This document shows positions 42,926 through 52,039 of a stretch of DNA of 64,000 nt, piece by piece. The position numbers were made by a program, and so were the translations under genes. Origin of the DNA: Halomonas sp. QHL1 (GTDB taxonomy: Bacteria > Pseudomonadota > Gammaproteobacteria > Pseudomonadales > Halomonadaceae). The notes beneath the pieces are model-generated. The model saw nothing but the letters and a program-made list of their open reading frames with translations, was not told the origin of the DNA and ran no database searches. The stretch spans positions 747,944 through 811,943 of the forward strand of contig NZ_MINL01000001.1 of assembly GCF_001882345.1 (NCBI RefSeq), read 5' to 3'. Each line of letters opens with the position of its first letter. The stretch's first letter is position 1.

Positions 42926-43684
42926 ATGAAAAAAATTCTACTCCCCGCCAGTGCATTAACCCTTTTAGCGTTAGCAATGCCCACCATGGCTTTCTCTCCT
43001 GCCGGAGAGGATATTGCCTATAGCGTGAATGAAGAGGATTTTCAGGGCTATTTTGTATCAGCAGGTGACAATGCCAAGGGTAGCGTATTGATCGTTCATG
43101 ACTGGGACGGGCTGGATGATTATGAGCGCCAGCGCGCTGATATGCTGGCCGATGAGGGTTACGACGTATTTGCCGTAGATCTTTACGGTGAAGGCAATCG
43201 CCCCCAGGCTGTCGAAGATAAACGAGCCGCTACCAGTCGACTCTATCAAGACAGAGAGCGGATGCGCGCCTTAACCCTAGGCGGTTTAGCCCAGGCTAGA
43301 GAGCAAGGCGCTGCGGAGCAAACGGTGATCATGGGTTACTGCTTTGGTGGTGCCGTGGCGCTAGAGATCGCCCGCTCCGGTGAAGCCGACAACATAGCAG
43401 CGTACTCCAGCTTTCACGGTGGACTAACAACGCCCGATGGCCAAGCCTACTCAAATGAAACCGCACCTATCTTTATCGCCCACGGCGGCGCCGACAGCGC
43501 GGTGAGTTTAGAAGACGTCGCCGCTCTGGCGGAGGAGTTAGAAACGGCAGGCTTAACTTATGAAGTAGGTATCTATTCCGGCGCACCCCACGCCTTCAGC
43601 GTATTTGGCAGCGACGCCTATCATGAACGCGCCGATCAACGCTCTTGGACGGCCTTTAATGTCTGGTTAGATGAAATGCTTTAA
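42926..43684 (+). CDS. periplasmic dienelactone hydrolase-family protein
   Basis: A 252-aa alpha/beta hydrolase. The chosen start gives a signal peptide (MKKILLPASALTLLALAMPTMA). The fold shows SVLIVHDWDGLDDYERQRADMLADEGYDVFAVDLYGEG, nucleophile elbow MGYCFGGAVALE with Cys as nucleophile (the dienelactone-hydrolase type), and the late Asp/His in AHGGADSAV and SGAPHAFSVFG. Export to the periplasm is unusual for classic dienelactone hydrolase, so another ester substrate is likely. Monocistronic. Confidence 0.85.
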   Translation: MKKILLPASALTLLALAMPTMAFSPAGEDIAYSVNEEDFQGYFVSAGDNAKGSVLIVHDWDGLDDYERQRADMLADEGYDVFAVDLYGEGNRPQAVEDKRAATSRLYQDRERMRALTLGGLAQAREQGAAEQTVIMGYCFGGAVALEIARSGEADNIAAYSSFHGGLTTPDGQAYSNETAPIFIAHGGADSAVSLEDVAALAEELETAGLTYEVGIYSGAPHAFSVFGSDAYHERADQRSWTAFNVWLDEML

Positions 43685-43687
43685 AAA

Positions 43688-43724
43688 AATAACCCTAGTA
43701 GCTTTTGGCGCTGCTAGGGTTATT
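43688..43724. terminator. terminator between the hydrolase and a small minus-strand gene
   Basis: AATAACCCTAGTAGC pairs with GCTGCTAGGGTTATT with one G-U pair. On the minus strand it is followed by seven T, so it best serves the small gene at 43779-43949; it may also stop plus-strand transcription. Confidence 0.85.
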
Positions 43725-43778
43725 GACCATGCAATTTAGCAAAGGGTATTTAAAAACCTGTATTTAGGTGACCACTGA

Positions 43779-43949
43779 TTAGCTTTTCGCTTCACCTGCA
43801 TCTTCATTTTCATCTTTATGCGGTGTAACGGTGGTCAGAGCCGTTTGACGGGCATCTTGAGGGGAATTATAGAGACGCACATCGACCAAATGCAGTACCG
43901 CCAATTGCGCAAACAACACCGCAAAACAGACGATCAAACCTTTCAACAT
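43779..43949 (-). CDS. small membrane protein, 56 aa
   Basis: A short gene reading MLKGLIVCFAVLFAQLAVL at the start: one N-terminal hydrophobic helix (residues 4-22), then a polar tail ending HKDENEDAGEAKS. It is probably a single-pass inner-membrane micro-protein. Support comes from its amino-acid make-up, a strong dedicated terminator 55 bases downstream and a palindrome just upstream. I do not recognise a family. The ribosome site is weak. Confidence 0.6.
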   Translation of the reverse strand: MLKGLIVCFAVLFAQLAVLHLVDVRLYNSPQDARQTALTTVTPHKDENEDAGEAKS

Positions 43950-43969
43950 GGCGGCATATCCAGAGATGG

Positions 43970-43993
43970 GGGCTAATATCCGAATATTAGCCC
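43970..43993. promoter_or_regulatory. perfect palindrome upstream of the 56-aa gene
   Basis: GGGCTAATAT and ATATTAGCCC around CCGA, 20 bases before the start of the small membrane protein. No T run follows, so it looks like an operator or leader hairpin. Confidence 0.5.
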
Positions 43994-44096
43994 ATCGCTA
44001 ACCAAACACAATCTATTTTATATGTTTCAGACAGCCAGTTTGAAAATGCGGAATAGCGCGCACAGCAGCGGTTCAACGGAGAAGATCATGCATCGG

Positions 44097-44279
44097 CTAC
44101 TCCTTAACAGATACCTTGCGCAGATCTTCAACCGTCACCCCCTCTGGCAAATCTGATTCCTCCGCAGGCAGCCATACAGGAGAGAGATCGCTATCTTCTC
44201 TACCATCTTCATGTTTATGACCTGGAATGCGATAAACCACCTGACTGTGGTGGTGATCCCATGCAAATATACGATCCAT
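44097..44279 (-). CDS. small acidic hypothetical protein, 60 aa
   Basis: A 60-aa hydrophilic product, MDRIFAWDHHHSQVVYRIPG at the start and DLPEGVTVEDLRKVSVKE at the end, with a His cluster and many acidic residues, as in other halophile proteins. No signal peptide or membrane segment. It lies 147 bases upstream of the 56-aa gene on the same strand. The even composition favours a real gene, but the ribosome site is poor and I recognise no family. Confidence 0.45.
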   Translation of the reverse strand: MDRIFAWDHHHSQVVYRIPGHKHEDGREDSDLSPVWLPAEESDLPEGVTVEDLRKVSVKE

Positions 44280-44491
44280 ATGCTTAGCCTATTAAAAAGA
44301 GAATTGTAGCTATGACATGCGCGTCTAGCATGATGTTCCACCGCATCTCATCAATGCTAATATATGCAGCCTTTATTAAGCCCGTTGAGGTTTCAGGCAA
44401 CTAAATAAAGAAGCCATTTAGCACCAGCACCAAATCATCAACTCCATGCCGAGCAAACTAGGCTGTCACACCATCATCATAAGAGAACGCT

Positions 44492-45553
44492 ATGCCTGTT
44501 ATTCAGCGACTGCTCCGCGTACTTAAAGCGTCTACGCTACAAATTTCGTGGACATTTCTACTTCTGATTGTGCTCGCCCATATGGGTACCACCTGGGTGC
44601 TTTTTTCGCTGGTCGGCGAAGCGATGGCCGACTCCCCTACCGATTGGGTTTATTTTTATATTGTCGTCTCCAGCACAGTGGGGTTCGGTGATTTCAGCCC
44701 GACAACCGTGGTGGGAAAGTGGATCGCCACGCTCTATCTCATTCCAGGCGGCATTTCTCTGTTTGCTGCCTTAATCGGTAAAGCAACAGTCACACTTTCA
44801 AATTTTTGGAGACTGCAGATGCAAGGTAAAGGCGATTTCAGCCACTTATCCGGCCACACCCTCGTGATTGGCTGGCACGGCGAAACCACAGAGCGCATTT
44901 TGGACATTCTCAAAGCTGATAAAAGCTTGCCCGATGAAATAGTGCTCTGCGTTATCAAAGAGATGAGCAACCCCCGTCCGGCAGATTTAAAATTTATTAA
45001 AGGGGAGAGTTTCTCCAACGCTGAGCTTCTCAAGCGGGCCGGGGTTCAGAGCGCCAGCCGCATCATCATTTACGACACCAGCGATGACCGGGTTGCCACC
45101 GTCGCGCTGAGTGCCTACAGCCTTAAAGCTAAAAACGCGCATATCGTCGCCCACTGCGCCAATCCTGATACCGCAGCCATGTTGCGGCGTACCTTGCCAG
45201 GCATAGAATGTACCCAAGCACTAGCGCTGGAAATGCTGGTTCGCTCAGCGTCTGATGCAGGAATTTCACGGGTCGTCAACGAACTGCTCGCGGTTGATCG
45301 GGGCGCTACCCAATACCAAACCAGGTTAAGTCAGCCGCCTGCCGGTGCCACCTTTGGGGACTTATTTATGCAAGCCAAAAAGGTCTTCAACGCCACTGTG
45401 CTCGGGCTTGCCAATAGCAGCGATGACAGCGAAGGCAACATGCTCAACCCCGCCACTGATCGCACCCTGCAGGATGGCGACATTGTCTACTACATGGCCA
45501 ATACGCGGCTTTCACCGCAGCAGCTGAGTGAGCTACTCACCGCGGAACGTTAA
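44492..45553 (+). CDS. two-TM potassium channel with RCK domain
   Basis: A 353-aa channel. Helix 1 is about residues 20-42, the pore loop carries the K+ filter TVGFGD (62-67), helix 2 is about 74-96, and the rest is a cytoplasmic RCK/TrkA-N-type domain (HTLVIGWHGETTERILDIL) with a TrkA-C-like end (LQDGDIVYYMANTRLS). The filter has Phe where many channels have Tyr, a common bacterial variant. The nucleotide loop GWHGET is non-standard compared with GxGxxG, so the ligand may differ. It converges on the cation ATPase gene. Confidence 0.9.
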   Translation: MPVIQRLLRVLKASTLQISWTFLLLIVLAHMGTTWVLFSLVGEAMADSPTDWVYFYIVVSSTVGFGDFSPTTVVGKWIATLYLIPGGISLFAALIGKATVTLSNFWRLQMQGKGDFSHLSGHTLVIGWHGETTERILDILKADKSLPDEIVLCVIKEMSNPRPADLKFIKGESFSNAELLKRAGVQSASRIIIYDTSDDRVATVALSAYSLKAKNAHIVAHCANPDTAAMLRRTLPGIECTQALALEMLVRSASDAGISRVVNELLAVDRGATQYQTRLSQPPAGATFGDLFMQAKKVFNATVLGLANSSDDSEGNMLNPATDRTLQDGDIVYYMANTRLSPQQLSELLTAER

Positions 45554-45609
45554 AAAGTGGGGGGTAGCCTTCTTTCATGAGCTAAACAGAATGGCTTGCC
45601 CTTGCTAGC

Positions 45610-48345
45610 TCACTGCCCTAGCCAGCCTGCCCTACGCACCAGCATTTTCTCAACTTCCAGCACCATCATCATGGCGATGCCGATACTGATGATTAACACC
45701 CCGTCTGCAATACCGAGCGGCCGAGTATCGAACAGGCTATGCATAACTGGCAGATACGTGAATGCAAGTTGAGCAAAGACGACCAAAGTGACCGCTATCA
45801 GCACAGCGGGGGTACCCAGTACGCCACGCCAGTTAAAGGAGGTCATGTGCAGATAACGCACGTTGAAAAGATAGAATATTTGCAGTACCACGATGGTGTT
45901 AACTACCAAGGTGCGACTCATGGCTAGCTCATCCCCTCGGCCAAGCGAGTAGAAGAAAATACCCAGTACTGCCATCAGGAACAAGAACGACACCAACACG
46001 ATGCGCCACACCAGAAAGGGCGTCAGCAAGCCCTGCCCTGCAGGCCGTGGCCGACGCTGCATAACATTGGGTTCGGCCCCCTCAAATGCCAGCGATAACC
46101 CCAGTGTGACCCCTGTGATAAGGTTGATCCACAGGATCTGAACGGCTGACATCGGCATAGCGAAATTAAACAGAATCGCGGCGATGACGGCTAAGACTTG
46201 CCCCCCATTGGTCGGTAACGTCCAAGCCGTCACCTTACGAATATTGTCGTAGACCACTCGACCTTCATTCACGGCGGCCACGATGGAGGCGAAGTTATCG
46301 TCGAGCAGAACCATCTGCGACGCCTCTTTTGCCGCATCGGTACCTTTATGCCCCATACCGACACCGACATTTGCCTGCTTCAACGAGGGCGCATCATTAA
46401 CGCCATCACCGGTCATTGCCACTATGGCACCGGTCGATTGCAGCGCTCGAACAATACGCAGTTTGTGTTCGGGGTTGGTTCGGGCAAAAACACTGGTATC
46501 GGTAACGATGCCAGAAAGATCGCTATCGGCAATATCGTCGAGCTCACGCCCCGTTAGTACGTGGGGGTCGTCATCAAGCCCTAACTGGCGAGCAATAGCC
46601 GCTGCGGTCGCGGCGTGATCGCCGGTAATCATTTTCACCATAATACCGGCGGAGTGGCACTCCTTAATGGCGGCCATTGCCTCTTCCCGCGGCGGGTCAA
46701 TAAAACCTATTAAGCCAATAAAAACCAACTCGTCATCGAGGTCAGCAAACGCTAGCTTGTTGGTACCGGATGAAAACCGCTTAGTCGCTAAGCCGAGCAC
46801 CCGTTCCCCCTGAGCAGCCGCCTCTGCTATGCGTGCTGTCCAGGCATCCCGTTCCAGCGACACACTTCCCTCACCATCCGCCTGAAGAGAGCATAGTTGC
46901 AGCAGTTCGTCCGGGGCACCCTTGACGAAAACCTGAGCCCCCTCCGATGCATGGCAGTTGAGCGTGGCCATAAAGCGGTGTTTGGCATCGAAGGGAATCT
47001 CAGCAAGGCGGTGCCACTCATGGCGAGTAGGCTCGGGTTCCAGGCCAGCCTTAATAGCCAACGCCACCAGCGCCCCTTCCATGGGATCGCCAATCACATG
47101 CCACTCCCCGTCGGTATGGTTCAACTGGGCATCGTTACACAGCAGCCCGGCCAGGATCAGGCTATCGATATCCGTCGGCCGGGTATCCTCCGTGAAGTTC
47201 CCCGCCGTCTCCACTGTCAATCGCCCTTCCGGCACATAGCCCGATCCGGACACCGTCATTCGGCCACTGGGGGCTTCCAGTCGGCGCACGGTCATCTCGT
47301 TGCGCGTTAGCGTACCGGTCTTATCGGAGCAGATAACCGACGTAGCCCCCAGCGTCTCCACCGCTGGAAGCTGCCGGATAGCGGCGTTACGCCGTGCCAT
47401 ACGCTGCACGCCGATAGCCAGCGTGATGGTAATGACGGCGGGCAGGCCTTCAGGGATCGCCGCAACGGCCAAGGCCACCACGGCAATCAGCGCCTCCGAC
47501 CAGACATGGCCGCGCACCAGCACCGCAAAGGCAAACAGAACAACCGTCACGGCCAACGTGACCCAGGTAAACTGCGTTCCGAAGCGATTTATCTGCTGTA
47601 GCAGTGGCGTGGTCAGTGGTTGAACATCGCGCAGCATTGTACTGATTCGCCCGATTTCAGTATCGCTACCGGTGGCCACCACAACCCCTGTCGCCTGCCC
47701 AGTGGCCACCAGCGTGCCCGAGTAAGCCATGGAGTGACAATCACCCAGCGCGGCCTCCTTTGGGGCCGGTGACACCCGCTTTTCTGCCGCTACCGACTCG
47801 CCGGTCAGGATAGCTTCCTCTATCCGCAATGAGCTGGCACGGATAAGTCGCAGGTCTGCAGGCACTCGATCTCCTGCTTCCAGGGATACGATGTCGCCCA
47901 GAACGATCTCATCGACGGGCACTTCGACGTGCTTCCCTTCTCTGAGTAGATGAGCGTGAGGTGCGATAAGGTTGCGGATTGCGTTCAGCGCTTTTTCCGC
48001 CTTGCCTTCCTGTACAAAGCCGACCACAGCGTTGACCAAGACCACCGCAACAATGACCGACGCATCGACAAAATGCCCCAGCAACGAGGCAGCAACAGCC
48101 GCCGCCAAGAGGAAATAGATCAGTGCATTATGAAAATGAGCAAGAAAGCGAAGCAGCGGGTGTCGACCAACTACTGCCGGTAACTGGTTCCGCCCATACT
48201 TCTCCAAGCGCTTGGTAGCTTCATCTACTGTCAGCCCCGATTTCGAAGTTTCCAAGTCAGCAAGGACATCATCGGCATGCCTCGCATGAACCTGCAAAGA
48301 CGGGCTTTCTGATGACAAACCGGTATCGGCAGTAGGCGTGTCCAT
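45610..48345 (-). CDS. P2-type cation-transporting ATPase
   Basis: A 911-aa P-type ATPase with TGES (181-184), the phosphorylated Asp341 in [17 protein letters not shown], the hinge [20 protein letters not shown] and an N-terminal cation-ATPase domain. About ten helices. PEGLP (298-302) keeps the helix-4 Glu of Ca2+-type pumps, but helix 6 reads [21 protein letters not shown] where Ca2+ pumps have an Asp after the Asn-Leu pair; this variant occurs in a bacterial/cyanobacterial branch whose ion is unsettled (Na+, K+ or Ca2+). Halotolerance context makes Na+ or K+ plausible. Confidence 0.87.
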   Translation of the reverse strand: MDTPTADTGLSSESPSLQVHARHADDVLADLETSKSGLTVDEATKRLEKYGRNQLPAVVGRHPLLRFLAHFHNALIYFLLAAAVAASLLGHFVDASVIVAVVLVNAVVGFVQEGKAEKALNAIRNLIAPHAHLLREGKHVEVPVDEIVLGDIVSLEAGDRVPADLRLIRASSLRIEEAILTGESVAAEKRVSPAPKEAALGDCHSMAYSGTLVATGQATGVVVATGSDTEIGRISTMLRDVQPLTTPLLQQINRFGTQFTWVTLAVTVVLFAFAVLVRGHVWSEALIAVVALAVAAIPEGLPAVITITLAIGVQRMARRNAAIRQLPAVETLGATSVICSDKTGTLTRNEMTVRRLEAPSGRMTVSGSGYVPEGRLTVETAGNFTEDTRPTDIDSLILAGLLCNDAQLNHTDGEWHVIGDPMEGALVALAIKAGLEPEPTRHEWHRLAEIPFDAKHRFMATLNCHASEGAQVFVKGAPDELLQLCSLQADGEGSVSLERDAWTARIAEAAAQGERVLGLATKRFSSGTNKLAFADLDDELVFIGLIGFIDPPREEAMAAIKECHSAGIMVKMITGDHAATAAAIARQLGLDDDPHVLTGRELDDIADSDLSGIVTDTSVFARTNPEHKLRIVRALQSTGAIVAMTGDGVNDAPSLKQANVGVGMGHKGTDAAKEASQMVLLDDNFASIVAAVNEGRVVYDNIRKVTAWTLPTNGGQVLAVIAAILFNFAMPMSAVQILWINLITGVTLGLSLAFEGAEPNVMQRRPRPAGQGLLTPFLVWRIVLVSFLFLMAVLGIFFYSLGRGDELAMSRTLVVNTIVVLQIFYLFNVRYLHMTSFNWRGVLGTPAVLIAVTLVVFAQLAFTYLPVMHSLFDTRPLGIADGVLIISIGIAMMMVLEVEKMLVRRAGWLGQ

Positions 48346-48405
48346 CCTGTCTCCCTAGCAAGCGAAAATAGCGGTAATGCGATACTGTCGTTGCAGACAT
48401 TAGCG

Positions 48406-51072
48406 TTATAGATTGAGCACCACCGTCACGGTGTCGGTCTCATCTTTGACTGGCTGGGTGACAAACCCAAACTCATCCGCCATTTGCCGCATGGCATGGT
48501 TTTCTCGCAGAATATCGGCGTAGAGCTGCAGAATGCCACTATCCCGAGCATAGTCGAGAAGTTGCTGCATAAGACGATAGCCAAGTCCCGTTCCTTTCAT
48601 ATCGCTACGCACCATAATCGCAAACTCAGCTTTTTCCTTGTCAGGGTCAGCAGACAGTCGAACCACCCCGACGATTTCCTGCTTGCCAGGAGTCATCGCG
48701 ACAAAGGCCATTTCTCTGTCATAGTCGATCTGGGTGAGCCGAGCCGCGAAAGCATGATCAACACTCCGAATGGCGGCAAAGAAGCGTAGTCTCACATCGT
48801 CGGGCGAAGAGTGACGCAGCATGTCGACCAGCGCGCCTTCGTCTTCAGGGCGTATGGGGCGCAAAGCATAACGCTGGCCATTACGGGTTTCGATAACGCG
48901 TTCGAGCTGCTGCGGGTAAGGGCGAATAGCAAGCGGGCGACGTTGGCCATGGGCGTCCCTGACCACAATACGCGCATCCAGGGCGACCACGCCGGAGGAG
49001 TCGGCCAATAAAGGATTAATATCGAGCTCGGCGACGCGGTCCAGATCGCAGACCAATTGTGACAGTTTGATCAGCGTAAGCGTAATGGCTTCCAAGTCGA
49101 CCGCAGGACGATCTCGATAACCCTGTAGCAAGCGCGAGATACGTGTCGTACGGATCATCTCCTTCGCCAGCAGAGGATTGAGCGGCGGGAGGCCGATGAC
49201 TCGGTCGCCGATGACTTCCGCCGCCGTGCCACCCTGGCCAAACAGAATGATCGGCCCAAAGACGCTGTCTTCAGCGACGCCTAGAATCAGCTCATGCGCA
49301 CCAGGGCGGCGAATCATCGGCTGCACATTGAAGCCATCGACCCGCGCCTCCGGCGCAACGCGTCGAACGCTAGCGAGCATATCCGTAGCCGCCTGAGATA
49401 CCGCAGCGGATGAGGCAAGGTTCAACTGCACTCCCCCCACATCAGACTTGTGCGAGATATCCCGCGACAATATCTTCAGTACCACGGGGAAGCCCAACTG
49501 CTTTGCCGCCTCGCTGGCTTCCTCCGGCGTCTTCACCGCAATGGCCGCTACGGTTGGAATACCATAAGCCGACAGTATTGCCGCTGCTTCCGGCTCGGTC
49601 AGTACGCTACGACCATCCTCGAGCACACTGTCGATGATGGCTTCCGCGCTGGCTTTGTCGATGATGATATCGTCAGCAACGGCTGGCGGCGTCTCCATCA
49701 ACGCTTGCTGATTACGCCAGTAGTTCGACAAGTGCGAAAAGGCTGCAATGGCCTGCTCCGGCGTTTGATACGTGGGGATGCGCTTCGCGGCAAACAGCTG
49801 GCGGGCCTCGGCAGGCGCCGCTTCACCCAGCCAGCAGGTTAACACCGCAGGGCGCCGCTCCCCCAACGTCGCGACCACGGACTGGGCAGCGTCAAGGCTA
49901 TCGGCAACCGCCGCGGGGCAGTTCATCACCAAAATCGCATCTGCTCCACGCTCATCGAGTAACGCTTCAAGTGCGCCTGCATAACGTTGACCCGGTGCAT
50001 CGCCGAGGATATCGACCGGATTGGCATGGGACCAGGCTTTGGGCAGCAGAGCATCCAGCCGCTCGATCGTCGTCTCGGAAAGCTCTGCCAGGTGACCCTG
50101 CCGATCAGCCAGCTCATCGACCGCCAGCACACCGGCTCCTCCACCGTTGGTAAGGATGGCCAGCCGGTCGCCTTTTACACGGATGCCGGTCGCCAGCGTG
50201 CCTGCGGCTTGGAATAGTTCATCGAGGGTATTGACCCGTAGCATACCCGCACGCCGGAACGCCGCGTCGTAAACAGCATCAGAGCCGGCTAGCGCCCCGG
50301 TGTGTGATAGCGCGGCCTTGGCGCCCGCATCGCTGCGCCCTGCCTTAACCACCACCACAGGCTTGTTCCGCGAGGCCATACGGGCCGCCGATAAGAACTT
50401 ACGTGCCTCGGTCACAGCCTCCATATAGATCAGGATGGAGCGCGTTTTAGGATCAAGCGCCAGGTAGTCGAGCATGTCCCCGAAATCGACATCACTCATC
50501 GAGCCAAGGGAGACCACATGCGAAAAACCGATGCCCCGCGCCGATGCCCAGTCAAGAATCGAGGTCGCTACTGCGCCGGACTGGGTCACAAAGGCAATGT
50601 CCCCTTTTTGCGGCATGATATGCGCAAAGCTTGCGTTGATACCTCTGTGCGGCAGCAGAATACCCAGGCAATTGGGCCCGACAATACGCATCAAATAAGG
50701 CTTGGCGGCCTCCAGCATTGCCTGTTTAAGTGCCTTTCCATCAGCACGCTCGCCTTCACCGAAGCCCGCGGTGATCACCACGGCCGCTCGACACCCCCGC
50801 TCCCCAAGTTCGCGGATAAGTCCCGGTACGCTGTCAGGGGGCGTGGCGATAATGGCCAGGTCGGGAGCCAGCGGCAATTCACTGACGGTGTGGTAGTTGA
50901 GCGACGAGCGAATGGCCCGCTCGTTTGGATTCACGGTCAGAATAGGCCCTGCAAAACCACCCTCGAAGAGGTTACGCGCCAGCACCGCACCCACTGAACC
51001 AGCGCGGTTGCTTGCACCGATCAGCGCTATCGTGTCAGGCGAAAACAGCGCATTAAGATTGCGTATCGACAT
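48406..51072 (-). CDS. acyl-CoA synthetase (NDP-forming)-GNAT fusion, second Pat-like protein
   Basis: An 888-aa protein with the same plan as the Pat-type protein at 35975-38722: CoA-binding fold, ligase fold, ATP-grasp (about 490-690), then GNAT (about 720-880, TGLGYRLMQQLLDYA). Unlike that one it keeps the phosphohistidine loop ALSHTGALAG with His257, the residue used by ADP-forming acetyl-CoA synthetases. It may therefore be an active acyl-CoA synthetase, an acetyltransferase, or both. It is followed downstream by the P-type ATPase gene on the same strand, 60 bases apart. Confidence 0.86.
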   Translation of the reverse strand: MSIRNLNALFSPDTIALIGASNRAGSVGAVLARNLFEGGFAGPILTVNPNERAIRSSLNYHTVSELPLAPDLAIIATPPDSVPGLIRELGERGCRAAVVITAGFGEGERADGKALKQAMLEAAKPYLMRIVGPNCLGILLPHRGINASFAHIMPQKGDIAFVTQSGAVATSILDWASARGIGFSHVVSLGSMSDVDFGDMLDYLALDPKTRSILIYMEAVTEARKFLSAARMASRNKPVVVVKAGRSDAGAKAALSHTGALAGSDAVYDAAFRRAGMLRVNTLDELFQAAGTLATGIRVKGDRLAILTNGGGAGVLAVDELADRQGHLAELSETTIERLDALLPKAWSHANPVDILGDAPGQRYAGALEALLDERGADAILVMNCPAAVADSLDAAQSVVATLGERRPAVLTCWLGEAAPAEARQLFAAKRIPTYQTPEQAIAAFSHLSNYWRNQQALMETPPAVADDIIIDKASAEAIIDSVLEDGRSVLTEPEAAAILSAYGIPTVAAIAVKTPEEASEAAKQLGFPVVLKILSRDISHKSDVGGVQLNLASSAAVSQAATDMLASVRRVAPEARVDGFNVQPMIRRPGAHELILGVAEDSVFGPIILFGQGGTAAEVIGDRVIGLPPLNPLLAKEMIRTTRISRLLQGYRDRPAVDLEAITLTLIKLSQLVCDLDRVAELDINPLLADSSGVVALDARIVVRDAHGQRRPLAIRPYPQQLERVIETRNGQRYALRPIRPEDEGALVDMLRHSSPDDVRLRFFAAIRSVDHAFAARLTQIDYDREMAFVAMTPGKQEIVGVVRLSADPDKEKAEFAIMVRSDMKGTGLGYRLMQQLLDYARDSGILQLYADILRENHAMRQMADEFGFVTQPVKDETDTVTVVLNL

Positions 51073-51546
51073 GGTAGCGGTACCTAGTGAGGAGTTTTAC
51101 TAGAGCTGCATGCTTACCTTGCCACCCGTGACAGCAGCTTCACGTTATGAACGTGTTATAGCGTGAGCTCACTTACAGGGAAACTCAGCTATATAAATAA
51201 CATGGTTTTATTTTTTAAATCATTGACCTAGAGCAACTATTTTCGATCATGCTTGCTGACACATTTAATAAATAAACAGTCACTCTATTTTTACCTTAAT
51301 ATGCTCATTACTAAATTAGCTAGAATACTTGCAAATACAATAACTGCATACCGACCGAGGAAAGTTACCGCTAATTACAAGTGGGTAGAAAAGCGCACTA
51401 CGTCATCCATACCATTTTATTAACTGACTAATTAGTAATGACTTGCGTATTCAAACAATGATACCGGTCAAAAAACAGGCTATTAAATCCTTTAGTAAAA
51501 GCGATGAGTACTATACTTTTTCCACATCACTGGAGGAACCAAGACA
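51073..51546. other. AT-rich divergent intergenic region, Pat-like gene and phasin
   Basis: About 470 bases without a gene. Two palindromes lie near the Pat-like start: CACGTT-ATG-AACGTG (51141-51155) and GTGAGCTCAC (51163-51172). A possible -10 TATACT for the phasin gene is at 51512-51517, without a convincing -35. The middle is markedly AT-rich. Confidence 0.55.
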
Positions 51547-51996
51547 ATGACAAAATCAGCGTTTCAAAAAGCTTCCACTAAAGCAGCTAATGCTAGTTCA
51601 GCCGATACTAACTCATCTGATACTAACGCAGCCAATGACAACGTAGGTCATAACAGTGTCTTTAATACCTATGTAGTCGATAACAATGACTTGTTCGCTA
51701 TGTGGTATCAGCCTTGGGCTGAAACGTCCAATTCGGCGGCCAAGCTACAATGCATTTGGCTAGAAACACTTAACGACGCATTTCGCCACGAAATGGATTT
51801 CCTTGCGACCATAGCGCCCGTCTATAGCAAGCTTTCACACTGCATGTTGGGCTTGAATGGGCCGTTGACTCCCGAGTCGATGGCATCCTGCTATCACCAA
51901 ATCGCTGGCGACATGAGAGAGGCTACGTTTAACCGCATGCGCAACGTATCGGAACTCAGCGAAGACTTTAAAGAACGTATTTGGTGCGAATTATAG
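51547..51996 (+). CDS. phaP: phasin-type PHA granule protein
   Basis: A 149-aa protein. Residues 1-38 are low-complexity Ser/Ala/Asn/Thr/Asp with a repeated DTN unit; the remainder is helical and amphipathic (FAMWYQPWAETSNSAAKLQCIWLETLNDAFRHEMDFLATIAPVY), like phasins that coat polyhydroxyalkanoate granules. It stands 43 bases before phaC in the same direction with GGAGG ahead of its ATG. The assignment rests on position and general character more than on a sharp motif. Confidence 0.75.
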   Translation: MTKSAFQKASTKAANASSADTNSSDTNAANDNVGHNSVFNTYVVDNNDLFAMWYQPWAETSNSAAKLQCIWLETLNDAFRHEMDFLATIAPVYSKLSHCMLGLNGPLTPESMASCYHQIAGDMREATFNRMRNVSELSEDFKERIWCEL

Positions 51997-52039
51997 GAGC
52001 TGTAATAAAAAACGCCATGGTTGGAGGAACATAGCGCTT

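Noticed and set aside
44135-44341. 68-codon frame overlapping the 60-aa acidic gene
   Set aside because: Another frame of the same strand with less protein-like composition; only one of the two can be real and the acidic one fits a halophile better.
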